This document shows positions 1 through 11,000 of a stretch of DNA of 19,277 bases, piece after piece; the first letter of the stretch is position 1, and each line of letters begins with the position of its first letter. The notes under the pieces are model-generated. The model searched no databases. It worked only from the letters and a program-made list of their open reading frames with translations, and was not told the origin of the DNA. The position numbers and the translations under genes were made by a program. Origin of the DNA: Phoronis ovalis (taxonomy: Eukaryota > Phoronida > Phoronidae); assembly GCA_028565635.1 (NCBI GenBank), contig JAOXYB010016010.1, positions 1 through 19,277 on the forward strand, given 5' to 3'.

Positions 1-751
1 ATGGGGTAAACATTACAACAATATAACTCAAATTAACGTTGGTACATTGTGTGTTAATGCAAATGTTACAGAGCTTCTCCGTCACACATGTATTTATTTT
101 TGCATAAAACCGTTAATTATAATCTGTTGCAAGATCGATTACAATATTGTTTTAATACATAACTATTCCTACACTGATTAAGTTAATTTGATTATAACTT
201 TTCTACATTGGTCAAAACATCATGACTCTATACTAACAGCAGATCATTTTTAAAATATTTTTTGAAAAGCAGAAAATGTGCTACGTGCATAACTGAGTAC
301 AAAAAATCTATATTAATGGCGAAACAATTTGCCTAACAATTTTTAAAAGCATAACACACTAAGTACAGTTATGTGAGTAAAAATATACAATGCGCGTTCT
401 TTTTAAAGGCACGCTGATTTGAAAATGATGTTACTGCGTGCAGTTAGATGCAAAGTATATTTATTAATTTGTGGTAAGACATTTTTTACAATTTCATGAC
501 TTTTAGTTAGTTCGGTTGCTGTGCCGGGCTTTCCATATTTTCAGTCATGTAATTGTAAGAATTTACGCTGAATCCAGATATATTACAACTATTTTTTTAT
601 TTCAATTAATTCATTAATTTTCAGTAACACGAAAAAAATAAGTTCTAAATGGAAAATTAACATGTTTCTGTGATCATCAAAACTATTCTTATCTGTCAAT
701 TTTCTAGCCAATTACAGAGCACTTAACTCTCAAAAGGCAAAAGCATTCCAG

Positions 752-834
752 CCAATCAGATTCGAGAAAAGCGATAAAGGTTAAAATATGATTTCATTGG
801 GTGCTCATGAATTGGGTACAAGTCTATATATTTA
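752..834 (+). promoter_or_regulatory. Putative Nkx6 core promoter: CCAAT motifs and TATA-like box
   Basis: CCAAT lies at 752-756, and inverted copies (ATTGG) lie at 796-800 and 811-815. A TATA-like TATATATTTA follows at 825-834. The spacing fits a pol II promoter with a start near 855, which would give a leader of roughly 720 nt if unspliced. In DNA this A+T-rich, TATA-like strings are common, so the support is the arrangement rather than any single box. No initiator was confidently recognised. Confidence 0.35.
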
Positions 835-854
835 GTAGATGATAAATTACTAAA

Positions 855-1576
855 CTACTAAATAGCTACTGTGGTTAAACGGAAGGCTCGTGGGTCAGAG
901 TGCACAATAATTGCGAACGTTTGGCGAAAGAGCAAGGATACAATAGCGTAGGAATAATTTACCTATTTATTATTAACTTTGACGAATCTCAGTATTCTTT
1001 TCGTATTTTAAAGTAACGATGCGTGGTTAACCGGATTGACGAATTCTTAAAATGATGAATGTGACCGATTTTCAGTAAGTGACACATTACTATAGATAGA
1101 ACTGTAATCCTTATATGTGACACTGCTCAAAAAATATTTGTGGTGCTTTTAGTGTGAAAACAAATTCGTTGAATCTCACCTTTTGATCGTGGACCCGTTT
1201 AACCCAAGAAAGCAGTGCACCCCGGAAGACACACACCCAGGAGACGACCGAATTTTTATGAGCTATTTGGGTATATCTCATCTGGTGACATACAGGGCTA
1301 TATTTAGAATTTTTGTTAGGTTTTAAGTCCGTCACAGGTAATTTAACTTTATTACAAAAAAAATCGGTCCTTTATGAAAACATAATACAGACAGTGTACA
1401 TCATACAGAAGGAACAATTCTGAATCATTTTCTTTTGAGACTATACGTTTATGGAACTGAAGAAGCGGATGATATTATTTTCGGCGATATCTTAGAAACT
1501 GGAGCATACAGACTGTAATCGCGATTCTTACCAAGCCAGTGAACAAAAGTCTAACCCCTCCTCGGACGTTACAAAT
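855..1576 (+). other. Probable 5' leader of Nkx6
   Basis: The stretch lies between the putative TATA box and the start codon. It is less A+T-rich than the flanking DNA, particularly at 1180-1300. A good donor-like GTAAGT sits at 1075-1080 and acceptor-like CAG sites precede the ATG (for example near 1539), so a spliced non-coding first exon is possible. A - strand open frame at 1111-1335 matches nothing known to me and is treated as chance. The boundaries are inferred, not seen. Confidence 0.35.
1451..1495 (+). promoter_or_regulatory. Upstream ORF of 14 codons in the Nkx6 leader
   Basis: An ATG at 1451 opens a 14-codon ORF (MELKKRMILFSAIS) that ends at TAG 1493-1495. It lies in the same frame as the main CDS, 81 nt upstream of the start codon. 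If included in the mRNA it could reduce initiation at the main start. The ATG context (-3 is T, +4 is G) is moderate. It may be incidental. Confidence 0.35.
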
Positions 1577-2030
1577 ATGCTGGAATATTGCCTGCCAGAG
1601 ACCGCCGTCCCGGTATCCTATCATCAAGCGCAACAGAGGTCGGTGCCACAATTCCTAAACATGAATACACCGGATTCAGGAGCTCGACAAAGTGCTTTTG
1701 TTTTAAGCAACCCTCCATTAGCTGCATTACATAATATGACAGAAACTAAAGTTCCCAGCAGTGCAAGTGGTATGTTACCACAGGCTTATTCGCCGAAAAC
1801 GTTACAGAATATTACTGCCGCTGCGACTGCCAGTTCATTAGCCACGCCACATGGTATCACGGACATTTTAGGTAGATCAACAATGGGTGGCTTTCCTATA
1901 CCCAGTCAGTTGAATTCTGCAGGTGTTTATTACCAATCTCGTATGTCCAAACAATTAACAGATCTCCCAGGAAGAACCCCTATCTACTGGCCAGGGGTAT
2001 TACAAGGACCTTCTAGCTGGAGGCCCGGCG
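1577..2030 (+). CDS. Nkx6: Nkx6 coding exon 1 (residues 1-151 plus first base of codon 152)
   Basis: The start is the first in-frame ATG after an in-frame TAG at 1493-1495; no other in-frame ATG lies between them, so the start is well fixed. The opening residues MLEYCLPE are followed by a Gln/Ser/Pro-rich stretch and then the conserved block at residues 39-54. The eh1/TN-like core ITDIL (94-98) and [12 protein letters not shown] (130-141) close the exon, ending ..SSWRPG. The donor is a near-perfect GTGAGT at 2031-2036, leaving one base of codon 152 (a phase 1 intron). Translation past 2030 would give only four more residues before a stop, supporting the splice. The N-terminus has no homopolymer tracts beyond an Ala/Thr-rich patch (residues 79-90). 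Confidence 0.95.
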
Positions 2031-5000
2031 GTGAGTGCAATTAATATTAATTAGTCTCGGATGCCCTTCTAAAACATTGTATCATCAGATCTACGAAAGT
2101 TATTGTAGATGCTCATACATAGTCTTCGTAAACTATGTTTATACTATTTTAACGTATTGTTCCAATGTTGTTCTGTTTCTAATAGAACATGACAATCCAA
2201 ATATTTATATGTTCTTTAAAATATGCTTGGCATGACATCAAAGCTTTGTTATATAATTCCTTTTACTTACAAATAATTTTTTGGAATGCCTTTTCACCAC
2301 TTACACTGCATATAAATTAGAAAAACCAAGGATATCATTCTTAATCTTGGTGTAAAAATGAAAAAATTTGGACATAGTATTACTTGGAACTGTGTCAATG
2401 CATACAATGGTATTTCCTTGATTCATTGGCGAACGATGAGTCACTAAATAACAAAACTAAGGAAAACTTTCCTGATTTGCAATGAGCATTAATTAAGCCA
2501 CAAAATTTCTCGACTCTTAATATCTGTAAAGCAACACGAAGCATAATGAAGTTTAACTTTAAAATTATTTTAAATTTTTAATCAAACACTGAAAAGTAAT
2601 TTTTTTTAAATATGTTACAAGGATAAAAATGATTTAATATTCGCAGAGTATTAAAATACGCATTTAATATTAATTTATTAAAACAACGGATAGTATCTTT
2701 TATAAACTGCAGTGCCCAGACTTGCAAAAGCGAATGCATTTGTTGTAGGTTACAAGTCCCGTAGAAAAATTACAACGTTGAATGTAATTGAAATCGCAGA
2801 ACGAGATGCAATTATTTTAAGTCTGACAAGGGAATAACCATGTACCATGGATCATAACAATAAAAATATTACAACGCTTGATTTGTAATTTGCAATGTTT
2901 ATTCGTTTGAATATCTAGTTCACTATGTTAAAATGTTTTGACCGGAAAATTATGATTTATGATGTCTCAATTTTTATTTGCTAAATGAACCTGTTTTAAT
3001 TTCAAAAGAGTTCATACATTTAAAGAATAATACACTGATTTTATTTGTGGCTTTTTAAACAGTTCACCGAGTTTAATATTCAAATTTATTCTTTTTAAAG
3101 CACCCTGTTGCTTTGGGGTGAAAACCAGGACACAAAATATGAGACACATAATTTAGTAAACAATTTTATAAAAAAGATCATTTATCAAAATGTAATAGTG
3201 AATAATTCATTTGAAGAAAAATGCCTAAATTGTAGTTAAAATTGATGAAAACGTATGATCTTAAGAAACCTTTAGTCATAATAAAAAGGCTAATGATTTT
3301 ACGCCACAGAACCCGGTATAAAGTTTCATTTGGAAAAAATATGCAAATTGTAGACAAAAATAAAACAATTGTAGGCCTTGACTTTATACTGCATAGCATG
3401 CTGATTTTGTTGCATGACGTCACCTCTTAATTATTCAAGAAAAAATACTTTTTCCGTGATATTAGGAAGTTGCTATGGATTTTAGATAGATTGGATAAGC
3501 AGTTTATTTTTTAAATTAAAGAGTAAACAACGTTGACGACCTCTTAAAAATAATTAACCTTCTCTTCGGGTGATTGACCTGACCATGAAAGATAATGCGA
3601 CCAGCATTCTATAGTGTTCTAATGAGCTTTGCCCGGGTGTCCCTTCGAGCTAGACCCTCGTTACTTAATATATTGTCTTGAATTCCAAAATTCTATACAT
3701 GCATGTATGTCTGTACAGTTATTTCATGATCAAATCATGCAGAATTATAACCTAATTTGTTTTAAGTTGCCGTGATAAAGGAACAAAATCTCTGTTTTGA
3801 AGAAAAACTTTACTTTTTAAATTCATATACATTCGTAGTATCAATTAACAAGTTAGTTACAGTGAAAAAATATTATAATCGGCTTTTTTCGGTGAAAGAA
3901 ACATTGGCTATAATAAGGATTAAACCTATTATTACTTACAATAAAGTAAATTTTTTAATGTTTTTTTTAATATATTGTTAAAAGAATTATGATTACTGTA
4001 TCCAATATTACATTTTCTCAAAATAATCCGTTTTTTACTTGTAGCTCTTTACTTGTTTGGATAGATTTTTTTATCTGTAGAATAAATTTTCTACCTGAGA
4101 GAATAAGGGAAAAGCTTATGGAAATCTAATTTTCTTATTATACATGAGCAGTAATTAAAATAGTTTTATTACAATGTCTTTTACTTTAATCTTCGTCTAT
4201 TCTCATTAAACGTAGTATTTGTAAACATTGTAACGAAGGTTTAATTAAAACAATGGATTTTTATAGCATCTTCATTAACTAATAAAATGACTTAATGATT
4301 ATTGTGAGTGGGTTAAAACGTTGTCATTAAATAAAGATTGGCTAATTATTCGATAACTTAAACTTTATTATTATTCTCATTAGTATATGAGCTTTTAAAA
4401 GAATTAATCTGTATTTAAAAAGCTAATGTTTGTTTTTAAGTAGGTGTGATTTACTAAAAAAAGTTGATGATGTAGATAATTTCGAAAAAATACTTATTAA
4501 AATCTCACAATGCGTACAATAGTGGATTTTTATTACTTTATTAAAAATAAAACTTTAATAAGGAAATGTTACGCTTTCTACGTTACAAAAATTGTGATGA
4601 AAAATGAAACTTCCGTGTGTTTTCCCTAGTTGTTTACTATTTAATCCTTAGATTGTGTCGAGTCATCTTTTTGGGCTTATGTTGCCAAGGCAGCTATATG
4701 TAAATGGTCTAAAGTATGCTCTCCTGAATACCATTTTGATGAGCAGTGTTTTCCTCGGTGTTTGTCATACCCTATGCAGACAGTACACTTATTAGCAGCA
4801 TTTAATAATATGGTGAAAGTGTTTTGATTAATACCACTTGTACTACTACGTATCAGTGACACGTAGTCCTCGTCTAAGTTAAAAACACACCCACATTTAA
4901 AATGCAAACGAGTATAAAGCAATCGTGATAAATGCAATTTTTAAATTTTTAACTATTTTTGCACGCAATGGCCCCTGTGGAGTAAGTAAATTCGAAGCAT

Positions 5001-8000
5001 ATTTGCATAATCAGTATAATTACAGTATATTTAGCTGTAATACACCAGGTAGCTATACATACATTGAAATAGTTATAATTATATAATGGGCATACAGCTG
5101 AAAAATTAAATGCATAGAAAAAAAGCAAAATAATTCAATGAATCTCGAGGGAAAGAACACGTGCTTTATAATGCTTTATACTTTTACGGTAATTAAAAGT
5201 AGCATTAGTTATGATATACATCAGCTCTTATAAATATTATTAATTAATGTAAGTGTCTAATAAATAAAACTGAAACATAAGTAATTAAATAATATGACTG
5301 CAGAGATTTAGTGTTTTAAATATAACGTCTGCGTCAACTTCAACGCCAAAACCGACGCTATCGTCAACATTTTAATATCTATCACTGACACATCATTTAA
5401 TAACACTTTTGCCATTGTTGTTTTTAACATCGGTTTCTTCATAAATACTATTTGTTGTCATCATCATCAGCATCGTCATCACACAGTATACATATTATAT
5501 TTTCAGTACAAACAGTTACTCTATAAGTTTATGATAGTAACAAAAGTTTGCTGGCAAGAGTGTTTCATGAGGATTGGGCTACGCTAAAGTTTAAAAAGCA
5601 CCAGAAGTTTGAAAAATATTCTGAAGGACAGATTGAGAAATCTTCACTAATGATAACAGTCTGTCATTAAATAAAAATACCTAAGCATTCTCATTTCAAA
5701 CATCACAGGAAAATTAAAGAATTCGTGTGTGAGCATAAATTGTATAAGAATCTTCAGTTTTTACAACATAGTTTTAGTCTCTTAAAAAAATAACATGTGC
5801 GGTATTATATGGGATTAATTTTAATTGGCTTGTTTAAGAAAGAAGAGGAAAAATTAGCATTGGATTAAGTAGACAACGATATTCTACTAAATGATACGTT
5901 TTATTGACAAAAGATTTCCTTCCAACTGAATGTAAAAGGATATTATAATAACGATTATGAGAAAAAGATCGGGGGATATTACTTTATGAGAGACGAATAA
6001 TAATTTAACGAGATGCAATGTCAGTGCATAGTAAACATATTAAAATAAAGCAAATTCGCATTTTGTATTATCACATTTGTCTTAAATTTATTTTAAATAT
6101 GTCTTAAATTGTGGTGTTTCTTCGTCAGAATTTTCCACATGAATTCCAAAGCACTTTTTTATACCGTAGTTGGCACTACGTGGAAAAACATTCTGTAGAT
6201 CCTCCCCGAGAATCAGAAAAGAGAAAACTAGTTTCATCGATTTGTGTAGATGATATCTTATGGCATTATAGTTTGATTAGCTATCGGGGATTAAAAGGAT
6301 TACGTTTATAATACTTTTGTAATAGAGAAACTCATCATGAATATGCAAATAAGAGTGAAAAAGAGAAAAGAAACTATAGAATCGGTTAAAACACAGAGAA
6401 ATAAAAAATACATTTTAGAAATTTGAACAAATTAGAAATAGAAAGTTTTCCCATACCAGTTCATCGTTAGTTGATATCGAATGTTGGAAATTTTATGTTT
6501 TTGTTGCCTTTCCTTTTTACTACGTTTTTTCTTACTGTATTTTTTCCAGTATAAAAACAGTTTTATTTCCATTTTTATATGCTTTATGTTGTTTTTGATT
6601 TCAGCTCCACAAAGCGTAACGGCAGACAGAGATGGAAAGAAAAAACACACCAGACCAACATTCTCCGGACAACAAATTTTTGCCTTGGAGAAAACATTTG
6701 AACAGACCAAATACCTTGCCGGGCCGGAGAGAGCTCGGTTAGCGTACGCGCTGGGAATGTCAGAAAGCCAAGTTAAGGTACGGTATTATATATTTTTTTA
6801 ACTCGTTGCATTTCTTGTTATTTCGTATGTACTGCAACACCACTGGTTATATGTATACAGTTTATCGCCAATTTGCGTGATTAATGCGCAGCTGATCTAT
6901 GCGTACCCTAAATGAAAGAATTTACAGCTTGAAACCACCATTCCTCTAGTCATTGCCTTTGGCTTAATTTCAAAGTTTCGTTTGTTGATCAGATATCACC
7001 CTATGCACTTGACAAGCATAGCAATGACTGAGGGTTACTTTATTTACCGACTTAAATTAATTTGTATTATCAAGTTTATTGCGTACAGTACACATGGCAT
7101 GCAGTGTTTTGGACATGATTAGAGAATTAGAGCATTAATGTTAATTAATATAAAACCTAATAATTATTATAGATCTTATTTTTCAATTATAACATTTCCC
7201 ATTTATAAAATGATATAGATGCGAGTCCTTTAAGAAATCAAAGTAATCACCTTTCGCAAGTGCTTTGTATATCGCTATACAATTGATAGTTACTAGCATA
7301 TTTTGGGTCAATCCGGTAGTTTTACAAAAATTAAAAATTCATTCCTGCTTTATTACACTATTAAACTTTTCCACATGTATTGTGGAAGGCATTAATAAGC
7401 AATAAAATCCACTTTCTTTATGGTATTGTCAAAGGAAATTTTGAAATGATTTATAACAGTAAAATTAACAGTTTCTTCATAAAGATGTTATTTGTTTCCA
7501 AAAAAATGTGTCAACGATTTGCGGTATCTTTTACAAAACCAGTTAATTAAAACACTTTATCAAATTTCCTCGGTCATGGTTCAAGCATACCATTTCGGTT
7601 GACTTGTGTCTTCTTTTATTAGTCACTAATTCTAAATGGCAAATGTCCCAGTACTCAGCTTATTTTTCGTGGAAAGATTTAATCAAAACCACACCTGAGA
7701 GTTTCATTAATCCCGGATTCTAACAAAAATCGTGTCACAGACAAAAACCCGAGTACCTATTTTTTTGAAACGTACAGGTACTGCTTATAATATTTTGCAC
7801 CGAAAGTGTTCTATGAATATCCCGTCTATTCGTATTTTGCGCTTCATGATACCTGTGTCTCGCTCGTGTGTCTTGAGCATACTGCCAATATTCCATTCAT
7901 AAAAATGACGCGACTAATATTATCATATCTCTGGTCGAGTTCTAGGTTATCTGAAAATATCAGTGAAGTGTGTTTGTGCATGTTTTAGTGTTTCTGTCTC

Positions 8001-11000
8001 TTTATTATGACACCAAATGAACGTGTTTGTACATTTTATGAAACATATATTAATATATGTATTGATAACACTAGTGTTTAATACTATAAAATGCAGATAC
8101 ACGACCTGTAAACATTAATTACACCCTCAATGTCAATACAAATTTAAGTAGATCATGATGTATAAATAAATACGGGATGCAATATTGTGTTCCAGTACAG
8201 CGGATTTTTCTATTTTTGGTACTCGGGGTTATCACAAGTTATTTTTGATAGGCCCACTTGTTTCAAATATCTCGTAGTGACAGGGTATGTCCGTAAACTA
8301 AAATACAAATCAGAGACATCCGGATTCTGAGCTCCGGATTCTTAATACCTTGGTCAAATAAAGTTGTATTGGTCCCAGAAAATACACAGTTTCTTTTTCA
8401 TCAACACGAATTTGCTTCATCAAAGGGCCTTAAATGGATTAAACAACAACTTCGATCCATGGTCACGTCGCCAAATACCAACAAAAATATAAAAGGTCAA
8501 CAATTCGTTGTTAGAACTCCGGGGTTAGAACCTACTAGTGTAAACTTATATCGAAATAATGCCATTCACTGGAAGGGTCAATATTTGAACTCCTAGCCAA
8601 AGTCACTATTTCATACAATACACTAACAAAACGTGCGTGAAATTATTTCCGTTATAATTGCGAGCTGATGACAACTTTGACAATTTATCAAAACTAAACT
8701 TAAATATTTTCAAGTATCAAAATAATCATCCTATCATGTCAATTCCTATAATATCAACTATTACGTAACATAAAAGACACCGACCGAGTGATGTATGGGA
8801 CACTGAACAATGTTTATTCAATTAAAACTTTATACTGCATTTAATGTTATTACATTAATTATCAATTTTGATAAAAGAAATTTAATTGAGTATAAAGATT
8901 AAATAATATATTTAATAAATATAAACTATTAAAGTTGATAGCATAACTAAAGATAGAGTTCAAAGAGAACCGATTGTCACACCTAGTACAGGTGTAATTC
9001 CGGTAATAAGATAGCAGGAGCAAAGATTAGGAAGACTCTTAGGGTATAATCTAAGTACATACAGCATACTACCGTGTCCTAGGTTTAAAAAGACAATAGA
9101 CGGAATGAATGCGACGAAGCATTTGAGTACAGTCTGCAAATTTAGGAAGCTCTTCTTGCACATTATGTTTTCAAAATAATAAAATAAAGCCTAAGATTTG
9201 GAAAATTTTAATTTTTAGAATGATATCGATTTTAGAATCAAGCTTTTTGGAAGAGGACACAATGAAATTTATTTCTTTAAAACCCGCATCTATTCACAAG
9301 CCATATAAAAATTAAATGTCCGAAAAACACCAGAGGTTTACATTATAGCCATACAGTTACGTAAATTGTAATATATATAAAATATTTTATTTTTATTTCG
9401 TAGTTTTGACAACAGTAGTTTTGGTTACACTTTTGCGTAGAATTATAATTTGAACTCGCATCGATATCTAAAATGGAAACATGCTTACAAATTTCATGGT
9501 TCATAATTCAAAATACTTAGTATCCGAGTGGAGAATTTGTAGTGATTTACAAACTTTTGACATATTGCGTTCATTCTTATCATAGCACATTCGACCGCTG
9601 GCTAGCAACAGTTTATTCTATATTCAATGCTACAGACACTTATCTTGTAAAATAAACTACACATTCGACTGTACCTACAATATTAATAATAAAACAGCTC
9701 CTTTTGAATAAAAAATATTTTGTTCGCTGCCGTTGATGAGATAAATGTATTTAACTTACGAATATTGGTAAACTTGCACCGACTTTTAGATCGTACAATA
9801 CCGTGAGAGAAGAGATTCCAAGATACTCTCGTTTTATTCACTATTAAAATAAAGACCCTGGTAGTAGCATTAAAGCTTGAAAAAGAAAATATATAGATTT
9901 AAACAAGAAAAATATACATACTTGTAATTCGCAAGAGAAAATAAACTATAGAAAATAAATATTAACATACTGTACATACTATATATCATTTATCGTGTTA
10001 ATTTCATTATTACTTCGATGAAAAAGTCCTCATCCATAAGTCAAGAATATGTTATGACAAGAATTGTCTAATTTAGGTCTATCTTACTATCATCATAATT
10101 ATCTCCAGCATTCAAGCAAATATAAGCAACACTTCTGATGAGCTTTTCACGATATAACTGTTCTTTAATGCACCATTGTTTTTCGGTGATATTTTCCATA
10201 TGTTTTCAACCAAAGTGTCTTCGGCCTTTGTGTAATTGTTTCCACATCATAAATATTATCCGATATTTGCCAGGTTTAACCTGCTATACTCGTTGAGAAG
10301 GTGCTAAAATCGTATAATGTTCCACTATATTTAAAACGTTACCAGAAATGTTTATCGATTAAAACGTTCATCAAAAGTTTTTAGAATGTTTTCTTTTGTG
10401 TGGCAAATTACATGTATACACTACTGATCGGAGCCACGTGGAGTGAGTGTAGTAAATAACAAATGTTCTGTAAAAACTTTTTCATAGTAGAATCGTCACC
10501 CCATGCCCATTCCCACCCCTAAACTAATTCAATTTATTTTTTATTCTGTTGCCTACATCTAGCAGTTGTAAATTTGCTAATAAACCACCAGTTGAGACGC
10601 ATAAATGTTTTATGTTCCCTTAACGATACCTAAATGATTGCACAGAACTTGGTTTTGAGAATGGAGAATTTACCTTACTAATTTACCATTGTAATATTAT
10701 TATTTCTCCCCATTTTTTTCCCCAATGATGATCTAAGAAAATTTGATGTTGTAAGACAAACGCGCATCTACATGCGTGTAAAAGAAGTAGTTTTTAAAAT
10801 TAAATATCTTCATTTACAAAATAAAATTCAATCTCGAGCCGTGAATAACAACAAAAATATCCTCCTCGGTATATTAAAAATGGCATACAGTCGTTGCATG
10901 ATTAAGATGCTGATTAGAGTCCTTACATTAAAAGAATATTATGATTATAATTGTAATGTTATACAAAATAATGAGAGATGTGATTACGATATAAACTTGA

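Larger units (their letters stand above)
2031..6604 (+). other. Nkx6 intron 1 (4574 bp)
   Basis: Bounded by donor GTGAGT at 2031 and acceptor TTTTTGATTTCAG ending at 6604, with a T-rich tract upstream. Phase 1; it joins G to CT to make an Ala codon. The interior is very A+T-rich with long stretches that show nothing. Noted items: paired hairpin repeats at 2769-2889, a 35-bp imperfect repeat at 3206/3325 with a CRE-like palindrome at 3415-3422, a - strand open stretch at 4641-4937, an E-box CACGTG at 5158-5163 and a TCA/GTC-rich patch at 5457-5482. An ORF of 66 codons at 6111-6311 has a non-ATG start and is not recognised. Confidence 0.93.

Noticed and set aside
1111-1335. A 74-codon minus-strand ORF in the Nkx6 leader
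   Set aside because: No recognised motif; it overlaps a less A+T-rich patch where longer chance frames are expected.
2035-2235. A 66-codon ORF just after exon 1
   Set aside because: It lies inside intron 1 immediately after the donor, is rich in Tyr/Ile/Leu as A+T-rich noise is, and matches nothing.
3600-3660. tRNA-like or SINE-like patch around GCCCGGGTGTCCCTTCGAG
   Set aside because: TTCGA is present but the flanking B-box bases and any A box are missing; no poly(A) tail or target duplication was seen.
6481-6801. A 106-residue ORF as an independent protein
   Set aside because: Its middle is Nkx6 exon 2; the first 41 codons and last seven are intron read-through beyond the acceptor at 6604 and donor at 6778.
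8369-8596. A 75-codon plus-strand ORF in intron 2
   Set aside because: It has a non-ATG head, no coding-like continuation in frame on either side and no recognisable motif.
8960-9163. A 67-residue hydrophobic minus-strand ORF with an ATG
   Set aside because: Membrane-like composition arises readily from T-rich DNA; no family, no splice context and no flanking support.
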